The notes below the pieces were generated by a model that had not been told where the DNA came from, did not search any database, and saw only the letters and a program-made list of their open reading frames with translations. Made by a program: the position numbers and the translations under genes. From JANQTF01 sp041741415 (lineage in GTDB: Bacteria; Bacteroidota; Bacteroidia; J057), in the NCBI GenBank assembly GCA_041741415.1, contig JBGSKC010000079.1, positions 62,001 to 126,000 of the forward strand: a stretch of DNA of 64,000 nt, given 5' to 3'. Below are positions 1 to 8,262 of the stretch, in pieces. Position 1 is the first letter of the stretch; each line of letters opens with the position of its first letter.

Positions 1-57
1 CGCCACGCCAGCTACCAGCCCGGCAAAACTGACTGGTACGAGCAAGCAGTTTCCTGA
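1..57 (+). CDS. C-terminal end of an unidentified protein (partial)
   Basis: Frame 1 is open from the first base to a TGA at 55-57 and encodes an 18-residue tail ending DWYEQAVS. The start lies outside the window. A short hydrophilic tail with Tyr-x-x-Gly-Lys-x-Asp-Trp is reminiscent of the end of single-domain rhodanese proteins, but this is far too little sequence for an assignment. Confidence 0.4.
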   Translation, partial: RHASYQPGKTDWYEQAVS

Positions 58-117
58 TTGAAATAGATATCGTCAAAAGCTCTCCCTCTCCCCCCATTTG
101 CTTCTCAGCCATGAACT

Positions 118-2367
118 ATGCAATTTATGGCCGCAAAAGCAGTGCTGCCTTTTCTCATGTCTCAGGAAGCTGAACAAGATCGTTCCCTCCACTTCAAACC
201 CGTGGATATTCCTGCCTCAACCGGCGGGGTGAATCACCTGTTGGTGATTGGGATTGATGCGTACCTGCATCATCCCAGGCTCAACAATGCCCGCCGCGAC
301 GCCGAGGCGTTTCGCAGTCTGCTCACAACCCGCTACCAGTTCGACCCCGGCAGGGTAATCGAACTCTACGACGAACAAGCCACGCTCCGCCGGATCATCG
401 AAACGCTTGAAAGTTTGGAGCGCAGCCTCAGGCCCACCGACAACCTGCTCATCTATTTCTCCGGCCACGGCACGATGAATGCCAAAAAGAGCCAGGGCTT
501 TTGGGTGCCGGTCGATGCAGAGAAAACCAGTGCCGACTACCTGCCCAACGACCGGGTGCGGGCCATGATCGGCGACATGGAGGCCCACCACATCTACCTG
601 ATCGTGGATGCCTGTTTTTCGGGGAGCATGATCCTGCGCAGCAGCGCTGCCGCGCACGAACTGCTGGAACAAAACCCCTCGCGGCGGGTGCTCACCTCCG
701 GGCGGCAGGAGGTGGTGTCGGATGGTAAACCCGGCGGGCACAGCCCATTTTTCGACTGCATCCGGCACCAGTTGAGCCAGGGTCAGCCCCTTTCCGCCAT
801 CGAGCTCGAAAACTACGTCATCCACAACACGCCCCGCACAGCCAACCAACTGCCGGAGGCTGACTTTATCCTGGGCGTGGGCGACCAGAGCGGGAAATTT
901 GTTTTCCACCCCAAACGCGACGAAGCCCGCGACTGGGCCGATGCCCAGGCTGACAACTCCCCTGACGGTTACCGCCGTTACCTGGAGGCATATCCGCAGG
1001 GGGGCCATGCCGAAGAGGCGAGCTGGCAGATGGCGTGTTTGCAACCTCAGGACAAACGAAGCTATCGGGCTTATCTGGATCAGTTTCCATGGGGCATTTA
1101 TGCCCGTGCTGCCATCGAGCGGATTGAAATGCTGGATCAGGAGGCGCGCTACCAGGAAGCGCTGCGCCGGGGCGAGGCTGGCCTTCGCCGCTTTCTGATG
1201 GATTATCCAGATGGCAGTTTTGCTGTCGAGGCCCGGGCCGCGCTCGACCGCATCCTCGCCGCTGAGCGGGACGCCACCCAGCGGGAAGACGATGCCCGCA
1301 GGGCGCAAGCACTGGAAGCGGAAAGGAAACGGCAGGAGGCCGCAGAATCTCTTCGAAAGCAACAAGCAGAAGAAGCCGCTGCCCAGGAACAAGCCCGGCT
1401 TGCCAAAGAGCAGGCGAAGAAGCGCGAAGCGGAAAAGCGACGATTGGCAGAAGAAGAACGGCCAAAGCAACCAGTTGCCTCTCCCCAAAAATCAGTACCG
1501 GAGCTGCCGGGAGTTTCCCAAACAAAAAAGGAGGATCCTTCACCGATTCGCCGATACTGGGTATTGCTTGCAGGAGCCGGGGCAATCGGCACACTCGTTT
1601 GGGCTTTTTGGCCAAATGGAACCACTTCCAATCCTGGCGCAGGAGCAACAACGACAGAAGAATTGGCCGCCGCTCCGGCTGCTGAGCAAGTAAAAAAAAT
1701 AAAGCCTCCCGAAATGGTGCTGATCACTGGCGGGTCATTTGCGATCGAATCGGAGGCAAATGGAAACCCCGGCAAGCCTCGCAAGATAACAGTGGGTGAT
1801 TTCTCCCTCGGAAAATATGAGGTGACCCAGGCAGCGTGGCGGGCCGTGATGGGAGACAACCCCAGCTATTTCTCCGGCTGCGATGAGTGCCCCGTAGAGC
1901 AAGTTTCCTGGGAGGATGTGCAGCAGTTCATCCAAAAGCTGAACCAGCAAACGGGCCAGCGCTACCGGCTTCCCACGGAGGCGGAGTGGGAGTATGCCGC
2001 CGGAGGCGGCAGCGGAGCGCGCACTTTATTTGCAGGCACCAATGACGAAAGCAGCCTGGGGAATTACGCCTGGTACGATGAAAACAGCGGCGACAAAACT
2101 CACCCCGTGGGCCAAAAGCAGCCGAACGGGCTGGGCTTGTATGATATGAGCGGCAACGTGTGGGAGTGGTGCGAAGACGACTGGCATCAGGATTTCAGAG
2201 GGGCCCCGGCAAATGGCTCTGCCTGGGTGGACAGCCCCCGTGGCTCTGACCGTGTGCTTCGCGGTGGTGGTTGGGTCAACGGCCCGGTCCGTTGTCGCGT
2301 GGCTTATCGCAACCTCAACGTCCCCGGGTATCGCGACGGCACCTTAGGCTTCCGCCTCGCCCGCTAG
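118..2367 (+). CDS. Caspase-like peptidase (C14) fused to an FGE-sulfatase/C-type-lectin-fold domain
   Basis: This is a 749-residue multidomain protein. Residues ~38-245 form a caspase/metacaspase p20-like domain with the catalytic histidine in SGHG (~115-118) and the cysteine in DACFSG (Cys ~166), so the dyad looks intact. A repetitive helical linker (~290-390) and a highly charged Glu/Lys/Arg/Ala coiled coil (~390-450) follow, then one membrane segment (~479-498). Residues ~531-749 are a formylglycine-generating-enzyme-like domain with FSLGKYEVTQAAWRAVMG, RLPTEAEWEYAA, GNVWEWCEDDW and a terminal GFRLAR. The predicted topology is a cytoplasmic protease with an external sensing domain. The tail from 2250 carries a DGR-type variable-region pattern, listed separately. 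Starts at Met4 or Met14 are also possible. Protease and sensor roles are inferred from the domains. Confidence 0.88.
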   Translation: MQFMAAKAVLPFLMSQEAEQDRSLHFKPVDIPASTGGVNHLLVIGIDAYLHHPRLNNARRDAEAFRSLLTTRYQFDPGRVIELYDEQATLRRIIETLESLERSLRPTDNLLIYFSGHGTMNAKKSQGFWVPVDAEKTSADYLPNDRVRAMIGDMEAHHIYLIVDACFSGSMILRSSAAAHELLEQNPSRRVLTSGRQEVVSDGKPGGHSPFFDCIRHQLSQGQPLSAIELENYVIHNTPRTANQLPEADFILGVGDQSGKFVFHPKRDEARDWADAQADNSPDGYRRYLEAYPQGGHAEEASWQMACLQPQDKRSYRAYLDQFPWGIYARAAIERIEMLDQEARYQEALRRGEAGLRRFLMDYPDGSFAVEARAALDRILAAERDATQREDDARRAQALEAERKRQEAAESLRKQQAEEAAAQEQARLAKEQAKKREAEKRRLAEEERPKQPVASPQKSVPELPGVSQTKKEDPSPIRRYWVLLAGAGAIGTLVWAFWPNGTTSNPGAGATTTEELAAAPAAEQVKKIKPPEMVLITGGSFAIESEANGNPGKPRKITVGDFSLGKYEVTQAAWRAVMGDNPSYFSGCDECPVEQVSWEDVQQFIQKLNQQTGQRYRLPTEAEWEYAAGGGSGARTLFAGTNDESSLGNYAWYDENSGDKTHPVGQKQPNGLGLYDMSGNVWEWCEDDWHQDFRGAPANGSAWVDSPRGSDRVLRGGGWVNGPVRCRVAYRNLNVPGYRDGTLGFRLAR
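2250..2367 (+). other. Candidate DGR variable region (VR) at the 3' end of the caspase-FGE gene
   Basis: The C-terminal segment after RVLRGGGW matches the conserved frame of FGE-type DGR target proteins, in which AAC (Asn) template codons are randomised. The positions expected to vary read GTC, AAC, GGC (2275-2283), GTC (2287), AAC, CTC, AAC, GTC (2311-2322) and GAC, GGC, ACC (2335-2343). All have the form NNC, as adenine-specific mutagenesis of AAC would leave them. Two further expected Asn positions are TAT (2305, 2329), reachable from AAT. The scaffold residues between them (CR, YR, PG, LGFRLAR) are kept. No reverse transcriptase or template repeat is present in the window. Caution: third-position C is common in this GC-rich genome. 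Confidence 0.6.
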
Positions 2368-2506
2368 TTTGGAGGCAGTTCATCCAGCTTGCTTGAGAGC
2401 TAAAGACAGCCAGCCAGAAAAAAGAAAAGTGCCGAGGCCGTGCGGGAGGCCTGGGAGCGAGGGACGAGCGACGACAGGCCTCCCTGCACGAGCCGAGGCT
2501 GGGGGT

Positions 2507-2525
2507 CTGGGGGCGCAGCCCCCAG
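2507..2525 (+). other. Perfect 8-bp GC-rich hairpin downstream of the candidate VR
   Basis: CTGGGGGC (2507-2514), loop GCA and GCCCCCAG (2518-2525) form a perfect stem about 140 bases after the stop codon. A second GCTGGGGG at 2499-2505 offers an alternative partner. DGR target genes often carry a short GC-rich hairpin or cruciform downstream of the VR that aids retrohoming. There is no T-tract, so it does not look like a terminator. The role is inferred. Confidence 0.4.
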
Positions 2526-2630
2526 CGGCGGTGAAGGGAGAAAAGGTTCCACAGTCTCTTTTGGTAGCGTCGAATGATGGGCAAACGATCACATTTTCCC
2601 ATGCAGGTCAAGATTATCAGAGCCAGCCAT

Positions 2631-2665
2631 CAGTTGTCAGACAACTCAAAGTTGTCCGACAACTG
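2631..2665. repeat. Pair of AGTTGTCnGACAACT palindromes
   Basis: AGTTGTCAGACAACT (2632-2646) and AGTTGTCCGACAACT (2650-2664) are each near-perfect palindromes. Together they form a 16-bp inverted repeat around a 3-base centre with one mismatch. They lie in the 363-base gap between the caspase-FGE gene and the convergent ATPase gene. This could be a bidirectional transcript-end structure, a protein-binding site or a dispersed palindromic repeat. The rest of the gap (2368-2730) shows no convincing gene. Confidence 0.5.
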
Positions 2666-2730
2666 ATACTGACAGACCGAAAGATGCAGGCGATGTTGCC
2701 GATCGGGACCGGGATAACTGAACATTTCCC

Positions 2731-4299
2731 TCACACCCACACCGCAAAGACCCGCTTGCCCTTGTGCTCAATCCAGGCCTGGCGCTGGGTTTTTTCTTTT
2801 TCGCCTTCAAAAATCACCAGGTAGCCTTCGTCCACTTGCTGGCGGTCGAGGTAATCGGCTAACTGGTCGAGGCCCTTTTGGTGATAGCTTTCGCCGTACC
2901 AGCGCTTGAGTTCGATGATGTATTTGTACTGAAGATAGGTCACCACCACGTCCAGGCGGCGTTCGTCGGAGACTTGTACTTGTTTGAAATCGTGGCCTTT
3001 GCCGTTGAGGATCGGCTTGAAAAAAGCGAGAAACACCAGCCGCCATTCGCGCTCGAGAAAATCCTGGTCCTTGCCGCTGTATTGCTCGCGCAGGAAAAGC
3101 TGAAAGCGAACCAAAGCACGTTCGATGTCAAGGGAGCCGTCGGGTTTTTCGTAGTTGGGTGGTGAAGCAGCCTGCCCCTGCGAGAGCTTCTCCTGGTACA
3201 TCTTGGCAATCAGGTAGTTATAAATTCGTTGCTCATAGATGCGGTTATGAACCTTCACCGTGCCGTTGAGCTTGAAGACGCCATAGAGCCGCCCGAGGCT
3301 GATCGTCGGTTCATCGGGATTGAAGGGAACTTTCACCCCGTTGACGATGATTTCGAGGGAGAGCCGGTAGAGCTCCGGATTGTTCTCCAGATTTTTGATG
3401 AGGCTGTCGAAGTTGGTGTTATTCTCGCGCAGCAGAAGCTGAACCGCTTCTTCGAGGTCGTCCATCGTCCAGGTTTTCTCCGTTTTCTTCGGCAGAATCT
3501 TCTCGGCGATGGTTTTGCAGAGTTTTGACACCAGAAACGGGTAGCCGGAGGTGTAGTAGTAGAGTTTATCGGCGAAGGCGGGAACATCGATTTCGACGCT
3601 TTCGGCAAGGCTGTAGTCCACGAGCATGGGGGCGATTTCGTGGGGTCTAAAGCTCATTTCGACTTTAAAGTCGGAGGCAATGTTCCAGGGGCTGTTGTAC
3701 TGCGCGGTCTGGTCGTCGCGGACTTTGAGCTTAAGACTCTTGATGTCGTGAACCCCGGCGAGCACTACGCTGTGGAAGGTTTTGTGCGTGGGAATCTCGC
3801 GGCGGAGAAACTTGTTGCGCAGCATACCCAGAAAACGCAGAAAAGGATCGAAATTACTGCTCGCGTCCACTTCATCAATCAGTAGCACGATGCGGCGGTT
3901 GCTCTGATGTGCCAGCCGGGTGATGAGCCGTGAGAGGCTGTCCATGTCCTGAGCCTCTCCTTTCCGGTCTTCGAGAAGCTGGTGCAGGTCTGGCGCAGCC
4001 AGTTCCATGGATTCGCGGAGCAATCGCGCAAACATACTGGCAAAGGCACCGTCAGACACATGCCATTGTTCGTCAATGCCCTGGAAGTTCATTTCAACCG
4101 GCAGATAGTCCTGCCGGGCCTGAAGATGGTGGTAAATCGCCAGCAGGGTAGTGGTCTTCCCATACTGCCTCGGGCGGTTGATTGTGAAGTACTCCCCCGC
4201 TTCAATCATCTCCATGACTCCCGCCAGCTTGGCGCTGGCATCCATCATATAGTGCTGGCCAGGGAGGCAGGTGCCGGTGATGTTGAATTTCTTCTTCAT
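2731..4299 (-). CDS. AAA-ATPase-like / PD-(D/E)XK nuclease-domain protein
   Basis: This 522-residue protein has a P-loop near its N-terminus (RPRQYGKTTT, residues ~42-51) and a Walker B-like stretch IVLLIDEVDASS. Its C-terminal ~100 residues carry the PD-(D/E)XK signature as Asp in RRLDVVVTY followed by IIELKRW. This architecture (AAA-ATPase-like plus DUF1703-type nuclease) is a lineage-expanded family in Bacteroidota, often present in many copies, with no established cellular role. It is convergent with the caspase-FGE gene and starts 28 bases after the nuoL stop on the same strand. Involvement in defence or mobile-DNA conflict is a guess from domain content only. Confidence 0.82.
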   Translation of the reverse strand: MKKKFNITGTCLPGQHYMMDASAKLAGVMEMIEAGEYFTINRPRQYGKTTTLLAIYHHLQARQDYLPVEMNFQGIDEQWHVSDGAFASMFARLLRESMELAAPDLHQLLEDRKGEAQDMDSLSRLITRLAHQSNRRIVLLIDEVDASSNFDPFLRFLGMLRNKFLRREIPTHKTFHSVVLAGVHDIKSLKLKVRDDQTAQYNSPWNIASDFKVEMSFRPHEIAPMLVDYSLAESVEIDVPAFADKLYYYTSGYPFLVSKLCKTIAEKILPKKTEKTWTMDDLEEAVQLLLRENNTNFDSLIKNLENNPELYRLSLEIIVNGVKVPFNPDEPTISLGRLYGVFKLNGTVKVHNRIYEQRIYNYLIAKMYQEKLSQGQAASPPNYEKPDGSLDIERALVRFQLFLREQYSGKDQDFLEREWRLVFLAFFKPILNGKGHDFKQVQVSDERRLDVVVTYLQYKYIIELKRWYGESYHQKGLDQLADYLDRQQVDEGYLVIFEGEKEKTQRQAWIEHKGKRVFAVWV

Positions 4300-4326
4300 G
4301 GGGTGAATTTATGGAAAAATTTCCCC

Positions 4327-6285
4327 TCATCCCCACAACACCCACATCAGCAGGCCCAGCAGCAGCAGGCCCAGCCAGAGGTTGTCCTGCACCTTGCCGC
4401 GGTGCAGGCTGCGCAGGCGCTTGCCCAGGCGCAGCACGCCCTTCGCGATGCCGTTCACGGCGCCGTCAATCAGGTGGTCGTCCACCCGTTCGGCGAGGGT
4501 GGCCACCGAAGGCCCTCCGCGGTGGTTCACCATGGCGCGGGTAAACAGGTGAATGCTGCCGTCAATCACCGCCCGGTCCACCCAGGCTGCCGCCCGCGAC
4601 AGCCAGAAAGCCGCCAAAGCTATGGCCTGGTATCCTTTTTCCCAGCCAAAATGCCCGGCCAGCATCCGCCCCAGCCTGCCTTCCCAGCTGAGAAGCAGCC
4701 AGTTCCTGCGCTGCCACCAGGCCTGGCCCAGCCCCGCCCCGGCCAGCAAAATCGACAGCGGCGGCACCCAGGCCGCGTGGGTGGTCGTGGCGGCATCCCC
4801 CGCCGACCACAGGGCCAGCCACCAGCTCCCCTCCGGGTGGCCGGGGTGCCAGCCAAATGGCAGCCACAGGCTCATGATGGCCAGCAGCAGCAGGGGCCAG
4901 AACATCTTCGCCTCCAGCGCAGGATGGGCAGGCACTGCGCCCCGCGATTCGCCGCCAAACACCAGCCACAGCTGCCGCCCCATGTACAGGGCTGTGAGAA
5001 AACTCGTGAACAGCGCCGAAACAGGCACCAGCCAGGCCAGGCCGCCCAGCTCATTCGCCCACAACACCGCCCCGACCAGAATCCCATCTTTTGACAAAAA
5101 ACCAGAAAACAGCGGCAAGCCCGACAAAGCCAGCGCAGGCACGAGGTAGAGCCCAAACAGGCGGGGCATGCTCCGGGCCAGGCCGCCCATCTGCCGCATG
5201 TCCTGGCTGTGAACGGCGTGGATCACCGCCCCGGCCCCGAGAAAGAGGGCGCTTTTGAAAAAGGCGTGGGTAAACAGGTGCAGCAGGGCCATGTCGCGCG
5301 CGCCCACCCCGATGCCCAGCACCATAAAGCCGAGCTGCGAAATGGTGGAAAAGGCCAGCACCCGCTTGATGTCCCACTGGGTGAGGGCCGAGAGCGCCGC
5401 CATCAGGGCGGTGAGGGCACCCACCACGGCGACAACGGTGCCGGCCACCGGCGGCAGCAAAAAGGCCACCCTGGCCAGGAGATAGACCCCGGCGGCCACC
5501 ATGGTAGCGGCGTGGATCAGGGCCGACACAGGCGTGGGGCCTTCCATCGCGGCAGGCAGCCAGCCCTGCAAGGGAAACTGCGCCGATTTCCCGGCAACAC
5601 CCACAAACAGGCACAGCGCTGCAGCCAGTTGCCAGCCGGGCGTGAGCATCCTGAGGCGGTCGGGCAGTGCAGCCAGGTCAAGTGTGCCGGTCCCGGCGAT
5701 GAGGATCAGGATGCCAATGAGAAAACCGGCGTCGCCCACGCGGTTGACGATGAACGCCTGCTGGGCGGCGCGGGCCGGGGCCTCCTCTTCGCGCCAGAAC
5801 CCGATGAGCAGCCAGGAGGCAAAGCCCACCAGTTCCCAGCAGACAAACAGGGTGAGGAGGTTATCAGCCAGCACCAGCCACATCATCGCGGCGGTGAAAA
5901 ACCCCAGGTAGCCGATGTAGCGGGTGAGGCCGGGATCTTTGCGCAGATAGGCCAGGGAAAACAGGTGAACGAGCCAGGAAATACCCGCAACCATGGCCAG
6001 CATGGCCGTGGCGAGGCCGTCGAGACGCAGTCCTGCGGTGAGCACAAGCCGGGAGCCTGCGGTGCCAATGTCAATCCAGTGGGTGCTGCTGTCCCAGACA
6101 GATCCTTGTTCGCGGAGAAGCAGCAGGCCGATGGCGAGCAGAAAAGAGGCACCGAGCGGGACCAGGGGCCCCTTCTGCCACAGGGCGGCGCGGGGCCACA
6201 GGAGGCTCCCCGCCCAGGTGATCAGGGGCAGGGAAGCGGCGGTGGCTGCCGTGGCTGTGAAGGGGGTCCACTGGTATGGGTCCAC
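4327..6285 (-). CDS. nuoL: NADH-quinone oxidoreductase subunit L-like proton-pumping protein
   Basis: This 652-residue polytopic membrane protein belongs to the NuoL/MrpA antiporter family. It contains the TM5 glutamate in CWELVGFASWLLIGF, the TM7 lysine region GVAGKSAQFPLQGWLP, and the signature EGPTPVSALIHAATMVAAG. Length fits NuoL. In complex I it would translocate protons in the membrane arm. No other nuo gene is nearby, so it is an orphan copy or part of a dispersed complex. The start is a GTG at 6285, only ~20 bases after the T-tract of the sucD terminator. Its low similarity to the DabB at 41-43 kb, which lacks the HAATMV motif, separates the two roles. Confidence 0.88.
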   Translation of the reverse strand: MDPYQWTPFTATAATAASLPLITWAGSLLWPRAALWQKGPLVPLGASFLLAIGLLLLREQGSVWDSSTHWIDIGTAGSRLVLTAGLRLDGLATAMLAMVAGISWLVHLFSLAYLRKDPGLTRYIGYLGFFTAAMMWLVLADNLLTLFVCWELVGFASWLLIGFWREEEAPARAAQQAFIVNRVGDAGFLIGILILIAGTGTLDLAALPDRLRMLTPGWQLAAALCLFVGVAGKSAQFPLQGWLPAAMEGPTPVSALIHAATMVAAGVYLLARVAFLLPPVAGTVVAVVGALTALMAALSALTQWDIKRVLAFSTISQLGFMVLGIGVGARDMALLHLFTHAFFKSALFLGAGAVIHAVHSQDMRQMGGLARSMPRLFGLYLVPALALSGLPLFSGFLSKDGILVGAVLWANELGGLAWLVPVSALFTSFLTALYMGRQLWLVFGGESRGAVPAHPALEAKMFWPLLLLAIMSLWLPFGWHPGHPEGSWWLALWSAGDAATTTHAAWVPPLSILLAGAGLGQAWWQRRNWLLLSWEGRLGRMLAGHFGWEKGYQAIALAAFWLSRAAAWVDRAVIDGSIHLFTRAMVNHRGGPSVATLAERVDDHLIDGAVNGIAKGVLRLGKRLRSLHRGKVQDNLWLGLLLLGLLMWVLWG

Positions 6286-6305
6286 AGAGCAGGAGGTACT
6301 GGGGT

Positions 6306-6371
6306 AAAAAAAAAGAGGAACAGGAAACAGGCAGATGCTCGCGGGGAGCTCATGACAGGTTCCTGTTCCTC
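6306..6371 (-). terminator. Rho-independent terminator after sucD
   Basis: A perfect 12-bp inverted repeat, GAGGAACAGGAA (6315-6326) with TTCCTGTTCCTC (6360-6371), is followed on the minus strand by nine T residues (6314-6306). It lies just downstream of the sucD stop and ~20 bases before the nuoL GTG. NuoL is therefore either read through or expressed from a promoter overlapping this structure. Confidence 0.8.
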
Positions 6372-6393
6372 GTGGATGGCTGATGCCGGAGGG

Positions 6394-7272
6394 TTAGGCC
6401 AGTTGGCCGAGGGCGCGGGCCATGGTGATTCCGATTTCGGCGGGGGTTTCCACAACGTGGATGCCGCAGGCTTCCATCACGTCCATTTTGGCGCGGGCAG
6501 TTCCCTGTCCGCCCGAGACGATGGCACCCGCGTGGCCCATGCGACGCCCGGGAGGGGCTGTTTGCCCGGCGATGAAGCCCACCACCGGTTTGGTCACGTT
6601 GTCGCGGATCCATTCGGCAGCGATTTCCTCGTTGGAGCCGCCGATTTCACCAATCAGGATGATGCCATGGGTATCAGGATCCTGGTTGAAAAGCTTCACA
6701 ATCTCGATGTGGGGTGAGCCGATGATGGGGTCACCACCGATGCCAACGCAGGTGGACTGGCCGAGGCCCTGCTTGGTAACCTGGTCCACGGCTTCGTAGG
6801 TGAGGGTTCCGGAACGGCTGATGATGCCGACATGGCCGGGGCGGTGGATAAAGCCGGGCATGATGCCGAGCTTGCACTCGCCGGGCGTGATGACACCGGG
6901 GCAGTTTGGCCCGATCATGCGGACGCCGCGGTCGTCGATGTATTTTTTGGCGTAGATCATGTCCCTCACCGGAATGCCTTCGGTAATGGTCACGATGAGA
7001 TCCACCCCTGCATCAGCAGACTCCATGATGGCATCGGCGGCGTAGGCCGGGGGCACGAAGATGATGGAAACGGTTGCTCCGGTTTCTTTCACGGCTTCGT
7101 AGGCGGTGTTGAACACGGGGCGGTCGAGGTGGAGGGTTCCCCCTTTGCCGGGAGTTACCCCCCCGACGATTTGCGTGCCATACTCGATCATCTGGGAGGC
7201 GTGGAAAGAGCCTTCCTTGCCTGTAAAGCCCTGCACGATGATCTTGGTATCTTTGTTAACGAGAATGCTCAT
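6394..7272 (-). CDS. sucD: Succinyl-CoA ligase (ADP-forming), alpha subunit
   Basis: This 292-residue protein has the Rossmann CoA-binding N-terminus (VNKDTKIIVQGFTGKEG) and the ligase-CoA domain with IGPNCPGVITPGE, GIGGDPIIGS and the phosphohistidine loop GHAGAIVSGGQGTA. It catalyses the TCA-cycle step linking succinyl-CoA and succinate with substrate-level phosphorylation, as a heteromer with SucC. Full length and an ATG start are clear. sucC is not adjacent, which is common in this phylum. It is followed by a strong terminator. Confidence 0.96.
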   Translation of the reverse strand: MSILVNKDTKIIVQGFTGKEGSFHASQMIEYGTQIVGGVTPGKGGTLHLDRPVFNTAYEAVKETGATVSIIFVPPAYAADAIMESADAGVDLIVTITEGIPVRDMIYAKKYIDDRGVRMIGPNCPGVITPGECKLGIMPGFIHRPGHVGIISRSGTLTYEAVDQVTKQGLGQSTCVGIGGDPIIGSPHIEIVKLFNQDPDTHGIILIGEIGGSNEEIAAEWIRDNVTKPVVGFIAGQTAPPGRRMGHAGAIVSGGQGTARAKMDVMEACGIHVVETPAEIGITMARALGQLA

Positions 7273-7373
7273 GGGAGGGAATGGTATGAGTCAGCGGTGT
7301 AGAGAATTTTCGCTGGCAAGATAACATTCCCTCCCGGAAACCCCAAGGTTGGCGAAGCGAATTCGGCAGGATT

Positions 7374-8000
7374 TTACAGGCTATAAATCAAACCGAGGCC
7401 AAAGTTGCCCATGTTGTATTCAAGCTCGGGGCGGTTGTCGCCTTTGAGCAGGGCATTGGTGGGTGCGAGGGAAAAGTGCCCGCGAATCGTGAGGGTACTG
7501 CCCCGCGAGCGGAGGGTAGCCTCGACCATGGCGGCAGGAACGACGTAGCTTGCCCGGATTTTATTTCCTGAAACATAATCAGCCACATCACTGAAGTAGG
7601 TGTAAACGCCCCCGATTCCAACTCCCATTCCAACGGGCTGCTGGTTATAGCTCGTGGACAACGCACCAAGCCGTGCCATGGCAAACACAGGCACCTGGGT
7701 GATCAGGGTGACAACAGTGCCGCGATTGGCTGTGAAGGGGAAATTAATGCCGAAGTTCACACTGGCATCAACCCCCACGCTCACGATGTCGTTTTTATGG
7801 GCAAGGCTGTAGTAAGTGCCAAGGTTCAGGGTGTAATAGGCAAATGAAAAGGTTTCCCCGGACACAGAACGTGGGTCCTGCAAGGTCACGATTTCATACA
7901 TAAACCCGGAGTGGGGAACGAATTTATCGATGATCTGGCCATAAGCAGGAGCCATGGCAAGGGTCCATACAAAGGCGAAAAAGATGGCTGCTTTTTTCAT
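7374..8000 (-). CDS. Secreted, probably outer-membrane beta-barrel-like protein
   Basis: The ATG at 8000 gives a 208-residue protein beginning with a clear signal peptide (MKKAAIFFAFVWTLAMA, cleavage near AYG-Q). An upstream extension of the frame would bury this peptide, so the internal start is preferred. The mature part alternates polar and hydrophobic residues in short strands and ends in an aromatic/hydrophobic strand (GNFGLGLIYSL), as outer-membrane barrels do. No specific family is recognised. It is a monocistronic unit upstream of sucD on the same strand. Confidence 0.7.
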   Translation of the reverse strand: MKKAAIFFAFVWTLAMAPAYGQIIDKFVPHSGFMYEIVTLQDPRSVSGETFSFAYYTLNLGTYYSLAHKNDIVSVGVDASVNFGINFPFTANRGTVVTLITQVPVFAMARLGALSTSYNQQPVGMGVGIGGVYTYFSDVADYVSGNKIRASYVVPAAMVEATLRSRGSTLTIRGHFSLAPTNALLKGDNRPELEYNMGNFGLGLIYSL

Positions 8001-8262
8001 TGTGAAATGGATTATAAAATGGTGGTAGCCGTGGTGGGAAATGAACCGGGAAATTGACAAAAAGAAGGGGTGTTCCTGTTGCAGATGAATGTGCCTCCGG
8101 GAAAAACTCCCTCCGGCGCGTGTGCATTCTTCACGATCTGCTGAATCTCCGGTCCTTCCCTTGTCAACATCAGGTAAAAGTACGTATTTTCCAGACGCAC
8201 TGCTACCAACATCGCTGCTGGCGTGTTGAGAGAAAAGATTGCCGTGCCTAAATTGTTTTCCA

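Noticed and set aside
217..1859. Long open frames antisense to the caspase-FGE gene
   Set aside because: They mirror a high-GC coding strand, have low-complexity translations and no family signatures; the plus-strand frame carries clear domains.
2369..2824. 151-codon frame after the caspase-FGE gene
   Set aside because: It covers the hairpin and palindrome region and the antisense end of the ATPase gene; the translation is Pro/Arg/Gly-rich without family character.
3982..5094. 370-codon plus-strand frame opposite the ATPase and nuoL genes
   Set aside because: Gln/Pro/His-rich translation typical of a shadow of a hydrophobic membrane protein gene.
5209..6717. 502-codon plus-strand frame opposite nuoL and sucD
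   Set aside because: It spans two well-supported genes and their terminator on the other strand and has no recognisable motif.
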